A DNA stretch of 21,208 bases from CAYUUR01 sp964510235 (GCA_964510235.1 CAZEBF010000016.1:1-21208), one strand, 5' to 3'. Counted from the first letter of the stretch, positions 13,449 to 20,957 are shown. The notes: generated from the sequence alone by a model not told the origin. Program-made: numbers and translations.

Positions 13449-15209
13449 ATGCAACCAAACCAACCCCGTCAAAGCATTACTAATCCAGTTCAACGCGTCC
13501 GCTTTTGGTACGCGTTATTGATCGTTGTAGCCGGGGTGTTTATTGTGCGCGCATTTTATCTGCAAGTTATTCGACACGAGTATTATAAACAGGCTGCGAT
13601 CAGTAGTCAGTTAAAGGAATATGAGATTCCGGCCGAGCGCGGCATTATTGAAGCGTACGATGGGGATGCAACCGTGCCAATCGTCTTGAACGAAACTCGC
13701 TACACATTGTTTGCTGATCCAAAATATATCGAGAAGAGTGAAGAAGTCGCCAACCTAATTGCTGGTGCGATTGGTGGCGACACGGCAGAGTATAAAAAGA
13801 TGATGGACCAAGACACGCGCTACGCTGTACTGGCCAAGAAACTGACAAAAGAGCAGAAAGCCAAGGTTGATGAGCTTGATTTGTTGGGAGTAGGCACGCG
13901 CGAGACACCTATCCGAGTCTATCCTCAAAAAGAACTGGCCGCACACGTGCTTGGTTTCGTGAATGATGAAGGTGAAGGGCGCTACGGCATCGAGCAGGCG
14001 CTAAATAACGAGCTAAAGGGCAATCCGGGGCAACTCAAAGCGATTACCGACGCTAAAGGTGTGCCGCTGGTTGCCAACGGTGATAACGTCATAGAAGAAC
14101 CTGAGGCCGGAAAAAGAACATTGCTGACAATTGATATATCGATGCAGAAGCAGCTGGAAGAGATTTTACAAAAGGGTGTTAAGAAGGCCCGTTCAAAGTC
14201 AGGCAGTGCACTGATTATGAACCCTAACAGTGGTGAAATAAAAGCTATGGCTAACTATCCGACCTATAATCCAGCTGAATTTGCCAAGCAAAAGGATTCA
14301 GCTGTTTTTGCCAATACTGCGGTTGGTGGAGCATTAGAAGTCGGCTCAATCATGAAACCTTTGACTGTCGCTGCGGCTCTGGACAGCGGTGCCGTTACAA
14401 AGACTCAGTCATACTTTGACCCCGGCTTTGTTAAGATTGATGACAAAACAATCACCAACGTAGAAGAAGTTGGTGGAGCCGCTAATCGTACTGTGTCTGA
14501 TGTGTTAGTATATTCACTCAACACGGGTGCGACCTGGCTGCTGATGCAAATGGGTGACGGCAAGGTTAACGAACAAGCTCGTCAGACGTGGCACAAGTAT
14601 ATGACTGACCATTACCGTCTAGGAAAGACTACCGGTATTGAGCAAGGCTATGAAGCAGCCGGCACTATTCCAGACCCAAATGACGGCTTTGGGTTGAATA
14701 TTCAGTTTGCCAACACCTCTTTTGGGCAGGGAATGACTGCAACTATTTTGCAAATGGGCGGAGCAATTTCAAGTGTTGTGAACGGCGGCACGTACTATAA
14801 GCCGCATTTGGTAGCAGAAATGCACAATGAAGGTGACGAGGCCAAGAAAGCTGCTCCAGAAGTGCTGCGTAAGGGCGTTGTCTCGGCGGAAGCCAGTCAG
14901 AGTGTCAAAACATTCATGGAACGAGTTGTAGCGGCTAACAATCCGTCTGCGGCCCGAAAAGGCTACAGTGTGGGTGGTAAAACAGGTACCGCACAGATTG
15001 CTCGACCAGAAGGTGGCTATTTTGAGGATAAGTACAACGGTATGTATATGGGCTTTGTCGGCGGTGACAAAGTACAGTACGTTGTCGTGCTGAGAATTGA
15101 TGAACCAAACATTCCTGGCTATGCTGGCTCACAGGCGGCTGGACCGGTTTTCTCAGATATCTCTAACATGCTGATTGATAATTTTGCAGTCAGTCCGAAG
15201 TCAAAATAA
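13449..15209 (+). CDS. ftsI: FtsI, septal peptidoglycan transpeptidase (class B PBP)
   Basis: The 586-residue protein has a short cytoplasmic N-terminus, one transmembrane helix (about 19-40), a PBP dimer/pedestal domain (including EIPAERGIIEAYDG at 59-72 and AAHVLGFVNDEGEGRYGIE at 164-182), and a transpeptidase domain. The three active-site motifs are S300-I-M-K303, S356-L-N358 and K511-T-G-T514. It crosslinks septal peptidoglycan in partnership with FtsW. The sequence around the first motif (LEVGSIMKPLT) is a common variant of EPGSTFK. No PASTA domains are present. No clear Shine-Dalgarno sequence lies before the ATG. It is followed by ftsW after 47 nt containing a promoter and mini-ORF. 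Confidence 0.96.
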   Translation: MQPNQPRQSITNPVQRVRFWYALLIVVAGVFIVRAFYLQVIRHEYYKQAAISSQLKEYEIPAERGIIEAYDGDATVPIVLNETRYTLFADPKYIEKSEEVANLIAGAIGGDTAEYKKMMDQDTRYAVLAKKLTKEQKAKVDELDLLGVGTRETPIRVYPQKELAAHVLGFVNDEGEGRYGIEQALNNELKGNPGQLKAITDAKGVPLVANGDNVIEEPEAGKRTLLTIDISMQKQLEEILQKGVKKARSKSGSALIMNPNSGEIKAMANYPTYNPAEFAKQKDSAVFANTAVGGALEVGSIMKPLTVAAALDSGAVTKTQSYFDPGFVKIDDKTITNVEEVGGAANRTVSDVLVYSLNTGATWLLMQMGDGKVNEQARQTWHKYMTDHYRLGKTTGIEQGYEAAGTIPDPNDGFGLNIQFANTSFGQGMTATILQMGGAISSVVNGGTYYKPHLVAEMHNEGDEAKKAAPEVLRKGVVSAEASQSVKTFMERVVAANNPSAARKGYSVGGKTGTAQIARPEGGYFEDKYNGMYMGFVGGDKVQYVVVLRIDEPNIPGYAGSQAAGPVFSDISNMLIDNFAVSPKSK

Positions 15210-15212
15210 AGG

Positions 15213-15218
15213 TATAAT
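15213..15218 (+). promoter_or_regulatory. -10 box between ftsI and ftsW
   Basis: A consensus TATAAT lies just after the ftsI stop codon. It ends 9 nt before the ATG of the mini-ORF at 15228, so ftsW could be transcribed independently of the main operon promoter. No good -35 is visible. Confidence 0.5.
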
Positions 15219-15227
15219 GAGTCCGAT

Positions 15228-15260
15228 ATGTCTAAAATAAACAATCAAAAAACACTATGA
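15228..15260 (+). CDS. Possible 10-residue mini-ORF coupled to ftsW
   Basis: The ORF reads MSKINNQKTL and its TGA overlaps the ftsW start as ATGA (15257-15260). Its ATG is 9 nt after the TATAAT box, so it could be read from a near-leaderless mRNA and hand ribosomes to ftsW, which has no Shine-Dalgarno sequence. The codons are A-rich because the ORF lies on the A/C-rich leader tract, so chance is possible. Confidence 0.35.
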   Translation: MSKINNQKTL

Positions 15261-16507
15261 GACCAAGCAATACCCCACGACGGACCGCTACTCAAGACTC
15301 GAACGTGGGTCGCCGACATCGTCCAGATTACTGGCTACCGCTGATTAGTACAGCTTTGTTGGGCATCGGTCTGGTGGTGATTTACGCCATTAGCCCTGGT
15401 CTCGCCGGACAAAACGGTGTTGGCGAGAACTATTTTGTCAGTAAGCAGCTGATTGCCATTGCATTAGGTATCATCGCCTTTGTAGTTATGGCCAATGTGC
15501 CGCTGAACTTCTGGCGGAGTATCCAGAAGCCACTGATTATCATTGCCGGAATTGCGGCACTGGCGGTGCGTTTACTTGGCGAAGAGGTAAACGGTGCGTA
15601 TCGCTGGATTCAACTTGGCGGCATGTCGTTCCAGGCCGTTGAGCTGATAAAATTTGCTTTACTCATCTGGTTGGCTGCGTTTTTGGCAGACCGATTGCAG
15701 CGCAGTGAGCTTGGTAGTACCGAGAAGACCTTGAAACCCATGCTGTTTGCGCTTGGTGCCATTGGTGTTGTCGTGGCTTTCTTGCAAAGTGACTTTGGCT
15801 CAACCGCAGTTATGGTGTCAATGATGGCGGCCATGGCATTTATTGTCGGTATGCCGCTTAAAAAAGTTATTATGGTAGGCGGTATTGTCCTTATTGGCGG
15901 CGTATTACTGATTGCAAGCACGCCGTATCGACGCGACAGGCTGGCTACATTTATCAACCCAGAACAGGACTGTCAAAACGTTGGCTACCAAGCGTGCCAG
16001 GCGCTGATAGCAGTTGGCTCGGGGGGTATGTTCGGTCTGGGTCTAGCACAGAGTGTGCAGGCCTACGGTTACTTGCCAGAAGCCCAGAATGACTCAATCT
16101 TTGCCATTTATGCCGAGAAGTTTGGCTTTATTGGTGTAGTGGCGATGATTGGCTTGTTTATGGCTTTGTTTGCTAGGATGATAAAAATCATTGAGCATAC
16201 CCCTGATATATACAGCCGATTGGTTGTGACCGGGATTTTGGCTTGGCTGAGCACGCAAGCACTCATCAATATGGGCGCGATGCTTGGCGTTTTGCCGCTC
16301 AAGGGCATTACTTTGCCATTTATCAGTTATGGAGGCACGAGCTTGCTTTTTATAACAGGGATGGTAGGTTTGGCTTTTCAGGTTTCGCGGTATACTAGTT
16401 ACGGAAGGATTAATACAAACAATTATGGATCAGACTCCAGTCAAAGTACTCCTGACCGGCGGGGGAACGGGCGGCCATATCACCCCCCTGTTAGCCGTCG
16501 CCGCTAA
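15257..16507 (+). CDS. ftsW: FtsW, SEDS-family septal peptidoglycan glycosyltransferase
   Basis: The 416-residue protein has about ten transmembrane segments between residues 28 and 385 and SEDS-family landmarks: VNGAYRWIQLGGMSFQAVELIKFALLIWLA (about 114-143), YQACQALIAVGSGGMFGLGLAQSVQAYGYLPEAQNDSIFAIYAEKFGFIG (about 240-290), and LPFISYGGTSLL (about 352-363). SEDS proteins polymerise lipid II into glycan chains; FtsW works with FtsI at the septum. The last ~27 residues form a polar Gly/Pro/Arg-rich tail that is encoded in the 83-nt overlap with murG and is likely dispensable. The start codon overlaps a mini-ORF stop. Confidence 0.95.
   Translation: MRPSNTPRRTATQDSNVGRRHRPDYWLPLISTALLGIGLVVIYAISPGLAGQNGVGENYFVSKQLIAIALGIIAFVVMANVPLNFWRSIQKPLIIIAGIAALAVRLLGEEVNGAYRWIQLGGMSFQAVELIKFALLIWLAAFLADRLQRSELGSTEKTLKPMLFALGAIGVVVAFLQSDFGSTAVMVSMMAAMAFIVGMPLKKVIMVGGIVLIGGVLLIASTPYRRDRLATFINPEQDCQNVGYQACQALIAVGSGGMFGLGLAQSVQAYGYLPEAQNDSIFAIYAEKFGFIGVVAMIGLFMALFARMIKIIEHTPDIYSRLVVTGILAWLSTQALINMGAMLGVLPLKGITLPFISYGGTSLLFITGMVGLAFQVSRYTSYGRINTNNYGSDSSQSTPDRRGNGRPYHPPVSRRR
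16391..16396 (+). promoter_or_regulatory. Possible internal -10 box for murG
   Basis: TATACT inside the 3' end of ftsW, about 29 nt before the murG ATG. The resulting leader would be about 22 nt and A/C-rich, like other leaders in this cluster. No -35 box is evident. Confidence 0.3.
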
Positions 16508-17579
16508 GCTCAAGAGTAAACAGCCAAATATCCATATTACCTACGTTGGTGAACGGGGCAGTAAGTTTGCGTCCATGACCAAAGACCAGGCTGTCTTTGA
16601 CGCCCAAAAGCAAATATTTGCGGGTAAGCTACGACGCTATCATGGTGAATCATGGCTCACACGACTGCTTGATGTTAAAACCAATCTGCTGAATATACGC
16701 GATATCGTCTTTACCATGATGGGTATGGTCGAGAGTGTGATATTGCTAATACGGGTCAAACCAGATGTCGTACTCCTCAAAGGTGGCTTTGTGGGTATGC
16801 CAGTTGGCTTGGCCGCTGCACTGTTACGAACTCCATTTATAACTCATGATTCTGATGCAGTGCCGGGCCTAGCCAACCGTGTTGTGGCACGGTGGGCACG
16901 CTATCATGCCACTGGCATGCCGGCTTCGTTTTATAATTATCAACAGGATTCTGTGCGATATGTTGGCGTTTTGGTGAGTGATAAGTATCAACCAGTCACT
17001 TCGTCGCAACAACGAGACTATCGTAAAGAGCTGAACATCCCAGAGGACGCTAAGGTGTTAATGATAACCGGTGGTAGCAATGGGGCTGAAATCATTAACA
17101 AGGCAATCAGAAAGGTTCTACCAAAGCTTAAATCGTCAATTCCTAAGTTGTATGTGATACACCAGACTGGACGGCACAAGGAATACCAACTACAAGAATC
17201 TACAGATTGGCTCATCGTTGAACCGTTATTAACAGATATGCATCGGTACAGCGGCGCTGCTGATGTGATTGTAACCAGGGCTGGAGCCAATACAATGGCC
17301 GAGTTTGGTGTACAGGGCAGGGCATGTATCGTCGTGCCAAATCCACTTTTGACCGGTGGGCACCAGATGGTTAATGCTCGAGAGCTGTCTAAACATGACG
17401 CTGTGCTAGTGGTGAACGAAAATGAACTGGACACTAAACTGCCTACCAGCATACAAGAACTGTTGCATGATGCGGATCAGCGGGAAAAGTTTGGTGCAAA
17501 ACTGTCTAAACTTACCAAAACCAATGCAGCTGATGAGCTAGCTGATCTGCTTTTGACCATTGTTGAGGAGTCCAACTAG
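16425..17579 (+). CDS. murG: MurG, lipid II synthase (UDP-GlcNAc transferase)
   Basis: The 384-residue GT28/GT-B enzyme has the N-terminal VKVLLTGGGTGGHITPLLAVAAKL (residues 6-29) with the glycine-rich loop that binds the lipid substrate, then GFVGMPVGLAAALLRTPFITHDSDAVPGLANR in the N-domain, MITGGSNGAEIIN at the linker, and SGAADVIVTRAGANTMAEFG with the UDP-GlcNAc-binding region in the C-domain. It adds GlcNAc to lipid I on the cytoplasmic membrane face, making lipid II for FtsW/FtsI. ATG 16425 is required because the conserved loop starts ten codons later, so the 83-nt overlap with ftsW is real. ftsQ starts directly after its stop codon. Confidence 0.95.
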   Translation: MDQTPVKVLLTGGGTGGHITPLLAVAAKLKSKQPNIHITYVGERGSKFASMTKDQAVFDAQKQIFAGKLRRYHGESWLTRLLDVKTNLLNIRDIVFTMMGMVESVILLIRVKPDVVLLKGGFVGMPVGLAAALLRTPFITHDSDAVPGLANRVVARWARYHATGMPASFYNYQQDSVRYVGVLVSDKYQPVTSSQQRDYRKELNIPEDAKVLMITGGSNGAEIINKAIRKVLPKLKSSIPKLYVIHQTGRHKEYQLQESTDWLIVEPLLTDMHRYSGAADVIVTRAGANTMAEFGVQGRACIVVPNPLLTGGHQMVNARELSKHDAVLVVNENELDTKLPTSIQELLHDADQREKFGAKLSKLTKTNAADELADLLLTIVEESN

Positions 17580-18512
17580 ATGGCATTGTTCCACCGTAAA
17601 AAACCCGCTGAACAGAGCAGGGCAGGGCGCGCACCCGTTGCTGGACAGCGTAGTAACGTCTTTTCGTACTATGCCAAAAAAGCTAATGGCGAACGAGCCA
17701 GCCGAGCAGCGGGGGAGGAGCGCACCCTCCGGCCTTCCGAAACAGTTAAATTACATGATCGACGCGAAACCTTACTCAGAAACCTACCCTTACTGCTGGC
17801 CACACTAGCGGTTGTTCTTGGCATTATTTACAACACTACGCTTTCTACTCAGCCGCAGGTAATTGTTAACTCAGTCACCGAAGCTCAGACCTATATGCGC
17901 GACAAAGACGCCTATCAATCAGCCTTGAGTGAAGAGTTTACTGCTTCATGGCTCAACAGAAGCAAGCTCACTATCAACACGCAAGCAATCTCGGATTCGA
18001 TGATTGAACGTTTTCCAGAACTAGCCGACGTAAGTGTGACGTTGCCACTGCTAGGAACACGTCCAGTGGTACAGCTCGAAGCCACACAGCCAGCCTTACT
18101 GCTTGTTAGCGGAACCAGTTCCTATGTGCTTGATGAGCGCGGTATCGTTCTAATGGATGCCCGTGAGCTGACAACTGATCAACCGCTGTTAACGATTCGT
18201 GATGACAGTGGTTTGATTATCGAGAATGGTAAGCCTGCATTGACGTCAGATCAGGTTGTCTACATCAAAGAGCTGCGCCGACAGCTTGAGGAAAAAGGCC
18301 TAGCAGTGAAAGAAATGGCACTTCCGGCACAAGCACAACAAGTTGACGTCTACTTTAGGGACCTTAAGTATTACGGGAAGTTTTTGTTTTTGACTGACAG
18401 TAGGGTAGCAGCAGGTGGGTTCATTGCGCTACAAAAGGATTTAGCCAAGCAGAAGATTACGCCACAGAGCTACATTGATGCACGACTAGAAGGACGACTC
18501 TACTATAAGTAA
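17580..18512 (+). CDS. ftsQ: FtsQ/DivIB-like division protein
   Basis: The 310-residue bitopic protein has a ~65-residue basic, polar cytoplasmic region, one transmembrane helix (about 68-86, RNLPLLLATLAVVLGIIYN) and an extracytoplasmic part. In this, the stretch NRSKLTINTQAISDSMIERFPELADVSVTLPLLGTRPVVQLEATQPALLL has the POTRA order and the following LDERGIVLMD matches the start of the FtsQ beta domain. FtsQ bridges FtsL/FtsB to the rest of the divisome. Position after murG is the usual one. The ATG directly abuts the murG TAG, with GAGGAG about 10 nt upstream as ribosome binding site. It is the last clear dcw gene here; ftsA and ftsZ are not in the window. Confidence 0.88.
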   Translation: MALFHRKKPAEQSRAGRAPVAGQRSNVFSYYAKKANGERASRAAGEERTLRPSETVKLHDRRETLLRNLPLLLATLAVVLGIIYNTTLSTQPQVIVNSVTEAQTYMRDKDAYQSALSEEFTASWLNRSKLTINTQAISDSMIERFPELADVSVTLPLLGTRPVVQLEATQPALLLVSGTSSYVLDERGIVLMDARELTTDQPLLTIRDDSGLIIENGKPALTSDQVVYIKELRRQLEEKGLAVKEMALPAQAQQVDVYFRDLKYYGKFLFLTDSRVAAGGFIALQKDLAKQKITPQSYIDARLEGRLYYK

Positions 18513-18535
18513 TCCCCCTGCTACTCCTCTACTCG

Positions 18536-18551
18536 TGTTCGTAAAATGTTC
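18536..18551 (+). repeat. Direct repeat, left copy (TGTTCGTAAAATGTTC)
   Basis: It matches the copy at 19100-19115 at 15 of 16 positions (T versus C at position 7). The pair brackets the gene-poor stretch after ftsQ. Within each copy, GTTC occurs twice, 11 bp apart. Confidence 0.5.
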
Positions 18552-18567
18552 GGTATATAGAAAATAG

Positions 18568-18573
18568 TATAAT
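18568..18573 (+). promoter_or_regulatory. -10 box upstream of the short basic ORF
   Basis: Consensus TATAAT 37 nt before the ATG at 18611. The leader ends in AAACAAGCAA, an 11-mer context also found in the ftsL leader. Confidence 0.35.
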
Positions 18574-18610
18574 GTGACGAAAAACTATACCAGGCCTTAG
18601 AAACAAGCAA

Positions 18611-18682
18611 ATGTCAAAAAGCAGGGTAGTACTACCCCAAAGGGGAAGAAAGCGAAAAAAGATTACTAGAGCTCGAAAGTAA
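18611..18682 (+). CDS. Possible 23-residue very basic peptide
   Basis: The ORF reads MSKSRVVLPQRGRKRKKITR followed by ARK; 11 of 23 residues are K or R, like tiny ribosome- or nucleic-acid-associated proteins. A TATAAT box lies 37 nt upstream, and the sequence AAACAAGCAAA at the start also precedes ftsL, where it seems to act as a leader tract. Against it, the ORF is very short, has no Shine-Dalgarno sequence, and contains a perfect 14-bp palindrome plus a C4/G4 hairpin, so the transcript could instead be a non-coding RNA. I do not recognise it as any known small ribosomal protein (bL34, bL36, Thx were considered). Confidence 0.3.
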   Translation: MSKSRVVLPQRGRKRKKITRARK

Positions 18683-19099
18683 GCAAAATGCAAGTATTCG
18701 CATGTGGAAAACTCTACAAATGTTGTGAATTGCGTAGCAAATAGAGATCAGACACTAGGCACAAAGTACAGCATATATAATTGGTTTCTATGATACGAAG
18801 TTAGACAGGGCCATGTCGACTTACATACGAATTTGTCGTACATGAGCGAGAAAGTCCCCTATAGAAGAGGTATACTTACTCATCTTGGACAGAGAATAAA
18901 GAGTCGCAAAATATACATTGTACGACACAAAGTATAGTGCGCTATCACGTGTTCTCATCCAGCTTTATTCACCCCATTTTGCGCTATTTCGTTTTGAACT
19001 TTTATTTTTTAGTTACTCGTCTTTTATATCGACTGGTTTGAATCGCTTTACTACTAGCATTGCAGTCACATTCGATCGCAATAATACTTACTTACCTAA

Positions 19100-19115
19100 T
19101 GTTCGCAAAATGTTC
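19100..19115 (+). repeat. Direct repeat, right copy (TGTTCGCAAAATGTTC)
   Basis: Right copy of the repeat at 18536-18551, 15 of 16 identical, lying 14 nt before the 3' end of the minus-strand oxygenase gene. Confidence 0.5.
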
Positions 19116-19129
19116 AATTGTATTAGAAT

Positions 19130-19813
19130 TTAGCGATGCCGACGTGCAACGTAGTCAAATATGGCTGCGCGACGCATCCTGTCGTCAATTACGTCAACGG
19201 CATGAATGGTCTGTCTAGGGTGCCCCATCATCCATACGCCGTCACCTACCCGCTGTTCGACTGTACTGCGTAGCTCTTGGGGAGCTAGTGCGCTTTTCCA
19301 TCGTTTCCAGGCTGGAATGTCCCAGCCAAGGTCTGCTTCTTGAAAGTTGTGGGGAGGTTTTTGGAGGCGATATACCGCCGGGGCACCTTTTAGCATGAGA
19401 CTAAGAGAAAGTGGACCATATATCGGATTTACAAATGATGCTGAAAAGTCGGTATGAGCAGAAATGCCACCTATTGCAACGGTGCCTAGCTGCATGTGAG
19501 GCGGAGATAAGGTATATCCTGTATATCCTTTTTCCTGCCAATAGTGTGCTGCAAGCTGGTCTACTTCGTCCAGGACAGGTACTTCACGATACACTATTTC
19601 ATGTGCCTCTTGCTTATCGGGCATATCCCAAACGTCGTGAATGGTGTTGCATACGGACTGGTTTGGTGCCATATTCCTGGCAACGACGACATCGACATCA
19701 TTGTTGTGAAGTAGTATTTCTAGTGCATCGGGTAGATCTGAAAGATTAGTTACCTCAATCGCACTTGAAGTAGTAAATGTGGGTGAAGTTTCATTCTCGG
19801 TGCCAAAAGACAT
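19130..19813 (-). CDS. Putative 2OG-Fe(II) dioxygenase-like protein
   Basis: The 227-residue protein has the facial-triad pattern of Fe(II)/2-oxoglutarate dioxygenases: H120-T-D122 (in GGISAHTDFSASF), then H204 in a downstream strand (DGVWMMGHPRQTIHAV, 191-206), then Arg at about 214-215 (DRMRRAAIFDY), placed as the 2-oxoglutarate carboxylate-binding residue usually is. The order and spacing of about 80 residues between HxD and H fit the double-stranded beta-helix fold. The hydroxylated target is unknown. It starts 7 nt after the sigma/HARE gene, so it is the second gene of that operon. Similarity was judged by eye only; the N-terminal 90 residues are not recognised. Confidence 0.6.
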   Translation of the reverse strand: MSFGTENETSPTFTTSSAIEVTNLSDLPDALEILLHNNDVDVVVARNMAPNQSVCNTIHDVWDMPDKQEAHEIVYREVPVLDEVDQLAAHYWQEKGYTGYTLSPPHMQLGTVAIGGISAHTDFSASFVNPIYGPLSLSLMLKGAPAVYRLQKPPHNFQEADLGWDIPAWKRWKSALAPQELRSTVEQRVGDGVWMMGHPRQTIHAVDVIDDRMRRAAIFDYVARRHR

Positions 19814-19820
19814 GGCATGT

Positions 19821-20861
19821 TTAACTGTCGGCGAGGGTGTAGGTGGCTTTGGCGACGCGTTTGAACTGTGGCTTGCCTTGCAGGTTCAATAGGATGGTTG
19901 TTTCCTTGACGTGGCGGCTTTTGAGGACGCGCTTGACGATTTCGTCACGGTGGAGCGGTTCGCCTGCCTTCTTAAGAACATCGGTGATTATATCGGCGAC
20001 AGTTCCCTTGCTGTAGCCCCATTCTTTGAGTGCGTAGATGCCACGACCGATGAGAACGAAGCGACCGTCTTTGATAAGTTCGTTGTGAATTGCCTGTGTG
20101 GTGACGTCTTTGCGCTTAAAGTCAGAATCTTTAATGGCTTTGGCGATTTCATTAAAGTGGAGTGGCTTGCCGTTTTCGTGCAAGATGACGTAGATTTTGT
20201 CACGGATATTCTTTGGATTGACCATCGGCCATTTTACGAGACCCCAGCGGCCGTTCAGGGTGGCTAGATGCTTACTGATGCTAGCCAGTGCTGCTACGTG
20301 GTTAGCGTTGTCGTCTTTGACTTCTTTGGCGACTTTGTCGATAGATGTTGGCTCAGCAATCTTTTTGATAGCATCGATTACTTTCTGGACCTGATCTTTA
20401 AGTTGCTTCTCGTTGTGTAGCTTGGCAACACCAACAGACAGGTAGAAGTGATCATTCTCGTCAACGACTGCCAGGTTTGGGCACAGTTGGGCCAAGAAGG
20501 CTACGCGGGCTTGGTCGATACGCGTATTTTCCGGGGTAAGTTTAGCGCTCAAGTTGGCAACGCGAGCAGCGTTTCCCATTGAGCTGAGCTCTGTCACAAA
20601 GGCGGTTTGGACATCGCTAATATGCGGAAGTTCTTTTTCGGCAGAGGCTTTGAGTTTTGTAACAACGGCTTTTTCGAGCTGACGGACTCGTTCTCGGGTA
20701 ATACCAAGCAGTTCACCAATCTGTTCTAGCGTTTCTTTTCGGTCGAAGAGACCAAAACGACGAGAGATGATTTCTCGCTCTCGTTCCCTGTCGATTGTTG
20801 CCAGAATATCGCCCACAACCTTTTGGACATCGATTGCTGGTGTATTGCTTGTTTCCGCCAT
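19821..20861 (-). CDS. Sigma-70 region 4-like / HARE-HTH transcription factor
   Basis: The 346-residue protein starts with a sigma-70 region 4-like helix-turn-helix (about residues 24-72: REREIISRRFGLFD, then ETLEQIGELLGITRERVRQLEKAV), the part of sigma that contacts the -35 box. No region 2 is present, so it cannot be a full sigma factor. A helical middle follows, then a HARE-HTH winged helix (about 217-278, RDKIYVILHENGKPLHFNEIAKAI ending GRGIYAL) and a second repeat (about 286-344, VADIITDVLKKAGEPLHRDEIVKRV ending KATYTLA). HARE-HTH also occurs in the RNA polymerase delta subunit RpoE of Firmicutes. It probably modulates RNA polymerase. The AAGGA box 8 nt before the ATG and a consensus promoter support the start. 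Confidence 0.85.
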   Translation of the reverse strand: MAETSNTPAIDVQKVVGDILATIDREREREIISRRFGLFDRKETLEQIGELLGITRERVRQLEKAVVTKLKASAEKELPHISDVQTAFVTELSSMGNAARVANLSAKLTPENTRIDQARVAFLAQLCPNLAVVDENDHFYLSVGVAKLHNEKQLKDQVQKVIDAIKKIAEPTSIDKVAKEVKDDNANHVAALASISKHLATLNGRWGLVKWPMVNPKNIRDKIYVILHENGKPLHFNEIAKAIKDSDFKRKDVTTQAIHNELIKDGRFVLIGRGIYALKEWGYSKGTVADIITDVLKKAGEPLHRDEIVKRVLKSRHVKETTILLNLQGKPQFKRVAKATYTLADS

Positions 20862-20928
20862 GGTGTTCCTTATCTGTTACATCGTTCTATCAAAGGCGGG
20901 CCACTCCCCTACCTCAGTAATAACGATA

Positions 20929-20957
20929 ATTATAAAACTTAGTCTTTTAAAAGTCAA
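20929..20957 (-). promoter_or_regulatory. Consensus promoter of the sigma/HARE operon
   Basis: Minus strand: -35 TTGACT (20952-20957), 17-bp spacer, -10 TATAAT (20929-20934). The start would be near 20922, giving a leader of about 60 nt with a G-rich patch and a Shine-Dalgarno sequence. It is the best -35/-10 match in the window. Confidence 0.75.

Larger units (their letters stand above)
18513..19129. other. 617-nt stretch without a convincing long gene; structured, possible RNA or remnant
   Basis: This stretch is visibly A+T-richer than the flanking genes. It holds two TATAAT boxes (18568-18573 and 18776-18781), a possible 23-codon ORF (18611-18682), a 14-bp palindrome GGGTAGTACTACCC (18624-18637), and a CCCC-AAA-GGGG hairpin. 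A hairpin at 18812-18844 (9 pairs with one bulge) has a right arm that can pair instead with 18919-18927 (9 bp), and an 8-bp pairing joins 18905-18912 and 18976-18983. A 16-nt near-identical direct repeat brackets it (18536-18551 and 19100-19115). I do not recognise tmRNA, RNase P RNA, 6S or SRP RNA signatures. Confidence 0.5.

Noticed and set aside
18513..19129. RNase P RNA suggested by AGAAAGTCCCC near 18850
   Set aside because: Only a partial resemblance to the RNase P core; no matching partner strand or other conserved blocks were found.
18918..19133. 71-codon ORF with a TTG start in the gene-poor stretch
   Set aside because: Weak start codon, no ribosome binding site, F/S/R-rich low-quality composition in an A+T-rich stretch, and it runs over the right direct repeat.
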